A DNA stretch of 64,000 nt, taken from positions 1-64,000 of the forward strand of contig NZ_RHHT01000019.1 in assembly GCF_003710985.1 (NCBI RefSeq). Direction: 5' to 3'. Below the pieces are notes generated by a model. That model made no database searches and was not told where the DNA came from. It saw nothing but the letters and a program-made list of their open reading frames with translations. The stretch's first letter is position 1. Each line of letters begins with the position of its first letter. This document shows positions 56,292 through 64,000 of this stretch, piece by piece. The DNA is from Brevibacillus panacihumi. Lineage in GTDB: Bacteria; Bacillota; Bacilli; Brevibacillales; Brevibacillaceae. The position numbers and the translations under genes are program-made.

Positions 56292-56498
56292 ATGTTGTAT
56301 CCATCGATTGATGAACTGACTGCGAAAGCGGAGAGCAAGTACATTCTGGTGACTGTCGCATCCAAACGCGCGCGCCAGCTTCGGGAGAACAGCCCGATGC
56401 AAGTCGCCAAGCCAAAGTCGAAAAAATACGTCGGGATGGCATTGGAAGAGATGATTTCCGATGAACTCGTGTACGAGAATAAAGACGCGCGTAAATAG
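56292..56498 (+). CDS. rpoZ: RNA polymerase omega subunit
   Basis: A 68-residue subunit that helps assemble RNA polymerase. Motifs are [19 protein letters not shown] and SKRARQL, then [15 protein letters not shown]. The ATG at 56292 follows AAGGAGG and lies 2 bases after the gmk stop. A terminator follows. Confidence 0.95.
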   Translation: MLYPSIDELTAKAESKYILVTVASKRARQLRENSPMQVAKPKSKKYVGMALEEMISDELVYENKDARK

Positions 56499-56515
56499 GG
56501 TTAAAACCTCGTAAA

Positions 56516-56541
56516 AACAACCTCAAGCAGGTTGTTTTTTT
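56516..56541 (+). terminator. Terminator after rpoZ
   Basis: An 8-bp stem AACAACCT / AGGTTGTT with loop CAAGC, then a T-run. It separates the yicC-rpoZ block from coaBC. Confidence 0.88.
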
Positions 56542-56576
56542 CGGATGAGGAGCTTTCTTGAAAAGGGGAGAATGAG

Positions 56577-57830
56577 ATGCATTCGCTTGACTCGCTAGAG
56601 GGAAAACGAATTGTGCTCGGTGTTTCCGGAGGGATTGCTGCATACAAGGCCGCTGCTTTGACGAGCAAGCTGACACAGGCAGGGGCGACCGTCCATGTGA
56701 TCATGACCAAGCATGCAGTGGAATTTGTTCAGCCGTTGACGTTTCAGGCCTTGTCCCATCAGCCTGTGCACACGGATGTTTTTGCGGAGCCCGACCCGCA
56801 TGTAATCAGCCATATCGATCTGGCAGACAGGGCAGACTTGATACTTGTAGCTCCTGCGACAGCCAATGTCATCGCGAAAATGGCGCACGGTCTTGCTGAC
56901 GATATGCTGACGACAACCGTCCTGGCCACGAAGGCTCCGGTCCTGGTGGCTCCAGCGATGAATGTGAACATGTACGACCATCCGGCAACACAGGCCAATA
57001 TGCGCCAGCTTGCGGAATATGGCTATCGATTTATCGAGCCTGGGGAAGGGTTGCTTGCCTGTGGCTGGGTAGGAAAAGGACGTCTGGCAGAGCCGGAAGA
57101 AATCGTCGCGGCGGTCGCAGCCTTTTTTGCCGAGCAAAGGCAAGTGGACTGTACAGACAAGGACTTGAGCGGAAAAACCGTGCTGGTAACGGCTGGTCCG
57201 ACGAGAGAAAAAATCGACCCGGTGCGCTATATTACCAATCACGCTTCGGGCAAGATGGGCTACGCGATTGCGGAAGCGGCACGGGACCGCGGAGCGCACG
57301 TCATCCTGGTGAGCGGCCCGACTTCTTTGCCGCAGCCTGCAGGAGTGCGCTTTGTCGCTGTGGAGTCGGTGCAGGAAATGTTCGATGCGGTCATGCGTGA
57401 TTTGCCTGAAAGCGACATCGTAATCAAGTCTGCTGCAGTCTCGGATTATCGGCCGAAAACGGTACATGAGCATAAAATGAAAAAAGGCGATGGCCCGCTC
57501 GTCCTGGAGTTGGACAAGGCACCAGATATCTTGAAAACCATAGGAGAGCGAAAAACCAAGCAGTTTGTGGTCGGGTTCGCTGCCGAGACGCAGAATTTGA
57601 CAGAAAATGCCAAATCCAAGCTCGAGCGCAAAAACCTGGATATGATCGTCGCCAACAATGTGCTGACAGAAGGCGCCGGGATGGGCAGCGACACCAATAT
57701 CGTCACGCTGATGGCCCGTTCCGGCGAACAGGTGGAGCTGGCCAAAATGAGCAAGCGCGCCGTAGCGGACAAGCTTTTGGATGCCATTCTTCTCTTGTCG
57801 GAGCAGCGGTCGCTGCGTGAGCTGTCATGA
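56577..57830 (+). CDS. coaBC: Bifunctional phosphopantothenoylcysteine decarboxylase / phosphopantothenate-cysteine ligase
   Basis: A 417-residue two-domain enzyme making 4'-phosphopantetheine for CoA. The FMN-binding CoaC half (residues 1-180) has GVSGGIAAYKAAALTSKL, SHIDLADRADLILVAPATAN and the catalytic Cys in LLACGWVGKGRL near residue 160. The CoaB half starts near residue 197 with GKTVLVTAGPTREKIDPVR. The ATG at 56577 follows GGGAGAATGAG. Its stop overlaps priA as ATGA. Confidence 0.95.
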   Translation: MHSLDSLEGKRIVLGVSGGIAAYKAAALTSKLTQAGATVHVIMTKHAVEFVQPLTFQALSHQPVHTDVFAEPDPHVISHIDLADRADLILVAPATANVIAKMAHGLADDMLTTTVLATKAPVLVAPAMNVNMYDHPATQANMRQLAEYGYRFIEPGEGLLACGWVGKGRLAEPEEIVAAVAAFFAEQRQVDCTDKDLSGKTVLVTAGPTREKIDPVRYITNHASGKMGYAIAEAARDRGAHVILVSGPTSLPQPAGVRFVAVESVQEMFDAVMRDLPESDIVIKSAAVSDYRPKTVHEHKMKKGDGPLVLELDKAPDILKTIGERKTKQFVVGFAAETQNLTENAKSKLERKNLDMIVANNVLTEGAGMGSDTNIVTLMARSGEQVELAKMSKRAVADKLLDAILLLSEQRSLRELS

Positions 57831-60262
57831 TTGCACAGGTTATCGTGGATGTGCCGGTCAGTCGGACCAACCGGCCGTTTGACTATCGCGTACCCGGATG
57901 GCTAAGTCCGCTCATACACGTGGGAAGCCGTGTGGTGGTGCCGTTTGGTCCGCGCAAGCTGCAGGGGTATGTCATCGGAATCACGGAGGACGACGGACCT
58001 GAGGAGGCCCTTCATCGGCTCAAAGATGTGGAGCAGGTCATGGATGACACACCTCCGCTGACACCCGAACTGTTGAAGATGAGCGAGTGGATGTCCAGGC
58101 AGTATCTGTGTCCCTGGGTGACGGCTGTACAGGCGATGCTGCCGGCCGTTCTCAAAGGCAAGGCGCAGAAATGGCTGACCGCGAGCGATCTTTTGGACGA
58201 AGAGACATGCTCCAGGTCGGGGCTTCTTTGGGAGCTGTACCGCAAGCGCCAATTGCCGCTTGCAGAGGTGGAGAAGCAGTTCCCGGACGAGTTTATGCTG
58301 GTGCCGGGCTGGATTCACAGCGGTCTGCTGTCGACGGAGTACCAGGTAAGGGACCGGATCACGAAAAAACAGCAAAGCTTTGTGAGAAGCCTTTTGACGC
58401 CCCAGCAATTGTCGGAGTCTCTGGCTTCTCTATCGGCTCGAGCCGAGCAGATGCGCAGAGTGCTGGAGGTGTTTCTTCAGCACCCGGAGCAATCCTTTTC
58501 GGTACAGACTATGCGCGACGAATTCGGGATCAACCGCTCTGCCTTGAAAGGCTTGGAGGCAAAAGGGTGGATCGCGATCGAGCAGGTCGAGATATACCGC
58601 GATCCGTATGCAAATCGCCGATTTCAGGAGAAACAGAAGCCGGATTTTACCCCGCTGCAACTCCAGGTACTGGAACCGATCATCACTTCCATCAAGGAGT
58701 CGAGCTACGCATCGTATCTTCTGCACGGTGTCACCGGGAGCGGCAAGACAGAGGTGTACCTCGAAGCCATCGAGCACACCCTGATGAAAGGGCGGGAAGC
58801 GATCTTCCTCGTGCCGGAAATTTCGCTGACACCGCAGATGGTGGAGCGTTTCAAGGCGCGCTTTGGTGCGGATGTGGCTGTGCTGCACAGCGCATTGTCG
58901 CAGGGAGAGCGCTATGACGAGTGGCGCAAAATCATCCGTAAAGAGGTAAAGGTAGTGGTCGGGGCGCGCTCCGCGATCTTTGCCCCTTTTGAAAATGTCG
59001 GACTGATTGTGATCGACGAAGAGCATGAAAGCTCCTACAAACAAGAAGAGACGCCGCGCTATCATGCACGTGAAGTCGCCTTGTGGCGGGCCAAAGAGAA
59101 CAATGCGGTCCTCTTGATGGGCAGCGCCACACCGGCACTGGAGACGTACGCCCTGGCGACGCGAGGCAGGTATACGCTTCTCAAGATGCCTGATCGCGTG
59201 GGCAACCGCCCCATGCCGCAAGTCCACGTCGTCGATATGCGCGAGGAATTGCACAGCGAGAACCGCTCCATGTTCAGCCGCCTTTTGCATGAAATGATCG
59301 CGGACAGGCTGAAGAAGCAGGAGCAGATGGTCATCTTTTTGAACCGCCGCGGTTTTTCCACATTTGTCATGTGCCGTTCCTGCGGATACACCATGCGCTG
59401 CGTCCATTGCGACATCTCGCTCACCTATCACAAAAGCAATCATACGGCGCGCTGCCACTACTGCGGGTATACGATTCCGCAGCCATCGCATTGTCCGGAG
59501 TGCCAAAGCGAGCATATCCGCTTCTTCGGGACAGGGACGCAGAAGGTGGAAGCAGAGCTGGCGAAGCTCTTCCCCGGTATTCGCGTCATTCGCATGGACG
59601 TGGACACGACTTCGCGAAAAGGCTCCCATGAGGAGCTGCTGAGCAAGTTCCGCCAAGGCCAGGGCGATGTCCTGCTCGGGACCCAGATGATCGCCAAAGG
59701 GCTGGATTTTCCGCGCGTAACGCTGGCAGGAATTATTGCGGCGGATACCTCCTTGCACCTGCCGGATTTTCGCGCTGCGGAGAAGACCTTCCAACTGCTG
59801 ACGCAGGTAGGAGGAAGGGCGGGGCGCCACGAGCTGGAGGGGGATGTGGTCATTCAGACATACACCCCGGAGCACTACAGCATCCAGCACGCCACCAGAC
59901 ACGATTATCCGGCCTTTTATGAAGACGAGATGCTGCAGCGTCGCAGGACCGGCTATCCCCCGTATTTCCGGCTGGTGCTGATCACCTTCAGCCATGAAGA
60001 GGTTCCGGTCGTGGTGCGGGGTGCGCATGTCATGGGAGATTTTTTGCGGCAAAAGGTAGCGCCGACAACCATTCTGCTGGGACCTGTCGCTTCTCCGATC
60101 GCTCGGGTAAAGGATAGATTTCGTTTTCAGATCATGCTAAAATATCGGGATGAACCGAATGTGGCCGAATTGCTGGCGCAAGCAACGGCTGTGTTTGAAG
60201 AGTGGAACAAACAGCAGAAGGTACTGATGACGATTGACGTCGATCCTTACGTACTGCTTTAG
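57827..60262 (+). CDS. priA: Primosomal protein N' (replication restart helicase PriA)
   Basis: An 811-residue DEAH-box 3'-5' helicase that reloads the replisome on stalled forks. The N-terminal DNA-binding region starts with VIVDVPVSRTNRPFDY. The helicase has Walker A GVTGSGKTEVYL near residue 307 and the DEEH box LIVIDEEHESSYKQ. The zinc region carries several CxxC pairs (CRSCG, CVHCD, CHYCG, CPEC) near residues 515-565. It overlaps coaBC by 4 bases. Confidence 0.96.
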   Translation: MIAQVIVDVPVSRTNRPFDYRVPGWLSPLIHVGSRVVVPFGPRKLQGYVIGITEDDGPEEALHRLKDVEQVMDDTPPLTPELLKMSEWMSRQYLCPWVTAVQAMLPAVLKGKAQKWLTASDLLDEETCSRSGLLWELYRKRQLPLAEVEKQFPDEFMLVPGWIHSGLLSTEYQVRDRITKKQQSFVRSLLTPQQLSESLASLSARAEQMRRVLEVFLQHPEQSFSVQTMRDEFGINRSALKGLEAKGWIAIEQVEIYRDPYANRRFQEKQKPDFTPLQLQVLEPIITSIKESSYASYLLHGVTGSGKTEVYLEAIEHTLMKGREAIFLVPEISLTPQMVERFKARFGADVAVLHSALSQGERYDEWRKIIRKEVKVVVGARSAIFAPFENVGLIVIDEEHESSYKQEETPRYHAREVALWRAKENNAVLLMGSATPALETYALATRGRYTLLKMPDRVGNRPMPQVHVVDMREELHSENRSMFSRLLHEMIADRLKKQEQMVIFLNRRGFSTFVMCRSCGYTMRCVHCDISLTYHKSNHTARCHYCGYTIPQPSHCPECQSEHIRFFGTGTQKVEAELAKLFPGIRVIRMDVDTTSRKGSHEELLSKFRQGQGDVLLGTQMIAKGLDFPRVTLAGIIAADTSLHLPDFRAAEKTFQLLTQVGGRAGRHELEGDVVIQTYTPEHYSIQHATRHDYPAFYEDEMLQRRRTGYPPYFRLVLITFSHEEVPVVVRGAHVMGDFLRQKVAPTTILLGPVASPIARVKDRFRFQIMLKYRDEPNVAELLAQATAVFEEWNKQQKVLMTIDVDPYVLL

Positions 60263-60278
60263 GGAGGATACAAAACAA

Positions 60279-60755
60279 ATGGCTATTCGCACCATCGTCA
60301 AGCATCCAGATCCAATCCTGCGGGAAAAAGCGATCGTGGTGACCAAATTCAACGCAAATCTGCACAAGCTGCTGGACGACATGGCAGACACGATGTACGA
60401 CGCCAATGGCGTAGGGCTTGCTGCCCCGCAGGTCGGCATCTCCAAACGCGTCATCGTCATGGATTGCGGCGACGGATTGATTGAACTCGTCAATCCCGAG
60501 ATCGTCGAGTATGAAGGAGAACAGATCGACTATCCGGAAGGCTGCCTGAGTATTCCGGGACTGCGCGGTGAAGTACGCCGCCATCAGTGGATCAAGGTGC
60601 GCGGTCAGGATCGCCTGGGCAATCACGTGGAGCTGGAAGCGGAAGATCTGCTGTCCCGCTGCGCTCAGCACGAGATCGACCACTTGAACGGCGTACTGTT
60701 CATTGATGTGGCAGACAAGGTGTACCCGGTGAGCCCGGACGAGGAAGGGGAATAA
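60279..60755 (+). CDS. def: Peptide deformylase
   Basis: A 158-residue metalloenzyme that removes the formyl group from new proteins. All three motifs are intact: GVGLAAPQVG near residue 46, EGCLSIPG near residue 88 and QHEIDHLNG near residue 131. The ATG at 60279 follows AGGGAGG. It is followed by fmt 6 bases later. Confidence 0.96.
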   Translation: MAIRTIVKHPDPILREKAIVVTKFNANLHKLLDDMADTMYDANGVGLAAPQVGISKRVIVMDCGDGLIELVNPEIVEYEGEQIDYPEGCLSIPGLRGEVRRHQWIKVRGQDRLGNHVELEAEDLLSRCAQHEIDHLNGVLFIDVADKVYPVSPDEEGE

Positions 60756-60761
60756 TTCGCT

Positions 60762-61712
60762 TTGGATAAAACTCGCATCCTGTTTATGGGAACGCCTGAT
60801 TTCGCTGTATCCAGTCTGGATGCGCTGATGGAAGCAGGCTATCACGTCATCGGAGTGGTCACACAGCCTGACCGCCCCGTAGGACGCAAACAAGTCATGA
60901 CCCCGCCGCCTGTAAAAGAGGCGGCTATCCGTCATGGGCTTCCAGTCTTGCAGCCGGAGCGGATCAAGACAGAGGAAGCCTTGGCAGAAGTGCTGGCGCT
61001 TGAGCCGGACTTGATCGTGACAGCGGCGTATGGACAGATCTTGCCGAAAAAGCTGCTGGAAGCGCCCCGCTTTGGCTGCATCAACGTCCATGCTTCCTTG
61101 CTGCCCAAATACCGGGGAGGCGCCCCGATCCACAAATGTATCGTGGAAGGCGAAAAGGAGTCCGGCGTAACGATCATGTACATGGTGGAGGCGCTAGATG
61201 CAGGGGATATGCTCAGCAAGGTCATCGTCCCGATCGAGGAACGGGATACGGTAGGGATTCTTCACGACAAGCTGGCTGCCGCTGGTTCCGCTCTCTTGAT
61301 CCGGACGCTCCCGGCCCTTTTGGCGGGCGAATTGAAGGCGGAGGCACAAGACCATGAAGCCGCTACCTTTGCCCCCAACATCAAAAGGTCTGATGAGCGC
61401 ATCGATTGGTCGCGCACAGCGGAGCAGATCTACAACCAGGTGCGCGGTTTGAATCCCTGGCCGGTCGCTTTTACGAGCTATCAAGGCAAGGTATGGAAAG
61501 TCTGGTGGGTGGAAAAAGTCCAAACTACGGGCTCCACAAACGTTCCTGGCACCATCCTCGCTCGGGAAGAGGATGGCTTGGTCATCGCCTGCGGGAGTGG
61601 CGCGGTTAAAATCACCGAGCTTCAGCCGGAGGGCAAGAAGCGGATGAGCGCTCTCGACTTTTTGCGCGGAGCGGGCAGCAGCATCGAAATCGGCACAAAG
61701 GTAGGAGAATAG
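60762..61712 (+). CDS. fmt: Methionyl-tRNA formyltransferase
   Basis: A 316-residue enzyme that formylates initiator Met-tRNA. The N-terminal domain has [15 protein letters not shown], the folate-binding [13 protein letters not shown] and the catalytic [16 protein letters not shown], with Asn near residue 109. The C-terminal OB-like domain has [12 protein letters not shown]. The start is TTG at 60762 with AAGGGG about 12 bases upstream, slightly long, which suggests coupling to def. Def and Fmt act on the same formyl group. Confidence 0.95.
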   Translation: MDKTRILFMGTPDFAVSSLDALMEAGYHVIGVVTQPDRPVGRKQVMTPPPVKEAAIRHGLPVLQPERIKTEEALAEVLALEPDLIVTAAYGQILPKKLLEAPRFGCINVHASLLPKYRGGAPIHKCIVEGEKESGVTIMYMVEALDAGDMLSKVIVPIEERDTVGILHDKLAAAGSALLIRTLPALLAGELKAEAQDHEAATFAPNIKRSDERIDWSRTAEQIYNQVRGLNPWPVAFTSYQGKVWKVWWVEKVQTTGSTNVPGTILAREEDGLVIACGSGAVKITELQPEGKKRMSALDFLRGAGSSIEIGTKVGE

Positions 61713-61715
61713 CCC

Positions 61716-63062
61716 GTGGCAAAAAAAGGTGCGCGTGAACTGGCACTTGATGTGCTCAATCGAGTGGAAGAACAGAAGTCCTACAGCAACCTGGAGCTGA
61801 AGTCCGTATTGGACAAAGCAGATTTGAGTGCAGCGGATGCGGGTCTGGTTACCGAGCTGGTCTATGGCACGATTCAGCGCAAATTGACGCTTGATTTCGT
61901 CCTGTCCCATTTTGTCGGCGGCAAAAAGCTCCAGGCTTGGGTGCGCAACCTGCTGCGCCTGAGTCTGTACCAGATTCGTTTCCTGGATCGGATTCCCGAA
62001 CGGGCGGCGGTGCATGAAGCAGTCGAAATCGCCAAACGCCGCGGCCACCAAGGTATCGCCTCGATGGTCAATGGCGTTTTGCGCAATGTCCTGCGCCAGC
62101 CTGATGTATGGGAGCGCGAGCCGCAGGGAGACCTTGCGGAACGCTTGGCTGTCATATATTCCCACCCGCAATGGCTGGTGCGTCAGTGGCTTGACGTATA
62201 CGGCGAGGAGACGACCCGTGCGATCTGTGATGCGAACAACCAAGCGCCGCATAGCTCCATCCGGGTCAACCGTCTGAAAACGACCCGTGAAGCCTTGTTG
62301 TCCCACTTGCAGGAAGAAGGCAAAGCAGCAGAAGCCTCAGCGCTATCCCCGGACGGCATCCTGCTTGCGGGAGGAAACGCTGCCGGGACAAGCTGGTTCC
62401 AAAAAGGGTATTGCACGATTCAGGACGAAAGCTCCATGCTGGTCGCCCTGGCTGTAGCTCCTAAGGCCGGCATGCGCGTGCTGGATGCGTGTGCGGCTCC
62501 GGGAGGGAAGACGACGCATCTGGCCGAACGGATGGACAACCAGGGAGAAATCGTAGCCAGCGATGTCCACCCGCACAAGCGGGAACTGATCGTTCAGACA
62601 GCGAATCGTCTTGGCATCAACATTATTCAAGCGATCGTCAGCGACGCGCTCGATCTGCCGGCTCGGAATTTGGGCAGCTTCGACCGCATCTTGCTGGATG
62701 CCCCTTGCTCCGGCTTCGGCGTCATTCGCCGCAAGCCGGATCTCAAATGGAACAAGACGCCCCAGGATGTCCAGGAGATTGCCAAGCTGCAATACGAGCT
62801 TCTGGTGGGCCTCTCGTCCATGCTTGCCCCAGAGGGACTTCTGGTCTACAGCACCTGCACGATCGAGCCTGCGGAAAATGAGGAGATCGTCAAGCGTTTT
62901 GTGGCGGAACATCCTGATTTTGTCCTGGATGAGACGCTGGCCGATGACATGCCTCAGACAGTCCAGGAAAAGCTGGATGCGTCCAAGGGATATTTGCAGA
63001 TTTTGCCCCATGATTTCGACAGCGACGGCTTTTTTATCGCCCGTTTGAAGCGGAAAAGATAA
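61716..63062 (+). CDS. rsmB: 16S rRNA (cytosine-967-C5)-methyltransferase RsmB
   Basis: A 448-residue SAM-dependent methyltransferase. The N-terminal NusB-like RNA-binding domain (residues about 1-140) precedes the catalytic domain with SAM motif [15 protein letters not shown] near residue 258, DAPCSGFG near residue 329, and [12 protein letters not shown] near residue 378 with the second catalytic Cys. The GTG at 61716 follows AGGAGAA and lies 3 bases after fmt. It is also known as Sun. Confidence 0.95.
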   Translation: MAKKGARELALDVLNRVEEQKSYSNLELKSVLDKADLSAADAGLVTELVYGTIQRKLTLDFVLSHFVGGKKLQAWVRNLLRLSLYQIRFLDRIPERAAVHEAVEIAKRRGHQGIASMVNGVLRNVLRQPDVWEREPQGDLAERLAVIYSHPQWLVRQWLDVYGEETTRAICDANNQAPHSSIRVNRLKTTREALLSHLQEEGKAAEASALSPDGILLAGGNAAGTSWFQKGYCTIQDESSMLVALAVAPKAGMRVLDACAAPGGKTTHLAERMDNQGEIVASDVHPHKRELIVQTANRLGINIIQAIVSDALDLPARNLGSFDRILLDAPCSGFGVIRRKPDLKWNKTPQDVQEIAKLQYELLVGLSSMLAPEGLLVYSTCTIEPAENEEIVKRFVAEHPDFVLDETLADDMPQTVQEKLDASKGYLQILPHDFDSDGFFIARLKRKR

Positions 63063-63067
63063 TCGAA

Positions 63068-63107
63068 GGGGCGGCATGCTCGGAAACGAGGCGTGCTGCT
63101 CCTTTTT
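63068..63107 (+). terminator. Terminator after rsmB
   Basis: A 15-bp hairpin with three G-U pairs and a GAAA tetraloop is followed by five T. It separates rsmB from rlmN. Confidence 0.85.
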
Positions 63108-63264
63108 GCCGTTTGTTTGCGCGAGCGCGGATTGGTTTACACTAGGTAAAGCGACGCAATTGCGCAATTGGTGGGGAAAACCGTTTGAAGACGGGCGTCA
63201 GGCAGGGTACAATGAAAAAATGACGATGCCAAGCTGCATTGATTTTGAGGATGTGAAAACAGCA

Positions 63265-64000
63265 ATGCCAATAACAACATTTACGAGCGCCAAGCCGCTC
63301 ATCTACAGCCTGACCCTCGACGAACTGAAGGAATGGCTGGTAGAGGCGGGGGATAAACCGTTTCGCGCCCAACAAATTTTTGATTGGTTGTATGTAAAAC
63401 GCGTTGCTTCCTTTGACGAGATGAGCAATATATCCAAGGATCTGCGCCAAAAGCTGGAAAATGCCTTCCGCATTGATTCGCTCAAGGAGATCATGCATCA
63501 GGAGTCGCAGGATGGAACGATCAAATTCTTGTTCCAACTGATCGACGGCCATGCGATCGAGACCGTCATCATGCGTCACAACTACGGCAACAGCATCTGC
63601 GTGACTACACAGGTTGGCTGCCGCATCGGCTGTACGTTTTGTGCGTCCACTTTGGGCGGGTTAAAACGCAACCTTGACGCCGGTGAGATCGTCTCACAAG
63701 TACTGATGGCGCAACGCAAGCTGGATGCCCAGGGTGAGCGTGTCAGCCATGTGGTCGTCATGGGGATTGGCGAGCCTTTTGAAAACTTCGAGAGTTTGAT
63801 GGGCTTTTTGTCCATCATCAACGACAATCGCGGGCTGAATATCGGGGCGCGCCACATCACCGTCTCGACGAGCGGCATCGTGCCGAAAATCTACGAATTC
63901 GCGGAAAGAGGCGGGCAGGTCAATCTGGCTATCTCCCTGCATGCGCCCAACACCGAGCTGAGAAGCCAGCTTATGCCGATCAACCGCGGTTTCCCGCTGG
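63265..64000 (+). CDS. rlmN: 23S rRNA (adenine-2503-C2)-methyltransferase RlmN, partial at window end
   Basis: The first about 245 residues of a radical SAM methyltransferase that methylates A2503 of 23S rRNA. The N-terminal helical domain has [20 protein letters not shown], and the radical SAM cluster CRIGCTFCA (CxxxCxxC) lies near residues 117-125. The gene continues past the window. The start is uncertain: ATG 63265 gives [12 protein letters not shown], while ATG 63220 and GTG 63253 are in-frame alternatives and none has an ideal ribosome site. It follows rsmB as in Bacillus yloN. Confidence 0.92.
   Translation, partial: MPITTFTSAKPLIYSLTLDELKEWLVEAGDKPFRAQQIFDWLYVKRVASFDEMSNISKDLRQKLENAFRIDSLKEIMHQESQDGTIKFLFQLIDGHAIETVIMRHNYGNSICVTTQVGCRIGCTFCASTLGGLKRNLDAGEIVSQVLMAQRKLDAQGERVSHVVVMGIGEPFENFESLMGFLSIINDNRGLNIGARHITVSTSGIVPKIYEFAERGGQVNLAISLHAPNTELRSQLMPINRGFPL

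Noticed and set aside
58430-60052. 540-codon minus-strand frame opposite priA
   Set aside because: Antisense shadow with His/Arg/Leu-rich content and no start signal.

Overview
The window looks like a chromosomal segment of a spore-forming Firmicute of the Bacillales, most likely Brevibacillus or a close relative. Evidence: a pyr operon with three PyrR-type attenuators, preceded by lspA and an rluD-type gene; the block rqcH-yicC-remA-gmk-rpoZ-coaBC-priA-def-fmt-rsmB-rlmN in Bacillus order; small Bacillales families (YjzC, DUF2512, CcdC, FusB/EF-G-binding); strong GGAGG ribosome sites with many TTG/GTG starts; and a G+C content that looks above 50 percent. No tRNA, rRNA, CRISPR array, intact insertion sequence or phage gene was recognised. 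The genus is an inference from gene content.

Layout. 1-654: no gene recognised. 655-3417: a phosphohexomutase and, on the minus strand, an MFS exporter with an attenuator-like leader. 3766-11961: a tight co-directional cluster of TetR regulator, acyl-CoA ligase, MaoC hydratase, unusual KAS III-like enzyme and a five-gene Liv-type ABC importer. 12117-14254: kinase-like protein, lspA and an rluD paralogue. 14304-16490: a racemase-family gene with an apparent CTG start and a secreted WD40/TolB-like protein. 16516-27059: the pyrimidine operon pyrR-pyrP-pyrB-pyrC-carA-carB-pyrF-pyrE, in which pyrK and pyrD are absent between carB and pyrF.

27060-52512 is the accessory part. It starts with an AT-richer islet (membrane protein, NhaC-type antiporter, decayed sequence). 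It continues with a FusB-like protein, a TPR-AAA+ ATPase with an altered Walker A motif, a lipoprotein, a TetR regulator, a kynB-like cyclase and a saccharopine-dehydrogenase-like gene preceded by an unannotated 35-residue ORF. Next come zwf-gndA-oxidoreductase-cyclase-glpK, a CapA-like protein, a second MFS exporter, a CPBP protease, a sigma-1.1-like acidic protein, YjzC and a GntR regulator. The section closes with a Cys/Tyr/Lys/Gly-rich small protein, a CaiB/crotonase pair, a 6S-like RNA and a Gln/Gly-rich protein. 52514-64000 is the conserved housekeeping block ending inside rlmN.

How the genes work together: the pyr operon makes UMP and is controlled by transcription attenuation. The 3.8-12 kb cluster probably imports a carboxylate and activates it to a CoA thioester under TetR control. 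zwf and gndA form the oxidative pentose phosphate branch. The final block combines ribosome rescue (rqcH), biofilm control (remA), GMP kinase, RNAP omega, CoA synthesis, replication restart, formyl-Met handling and rRNA methylation.
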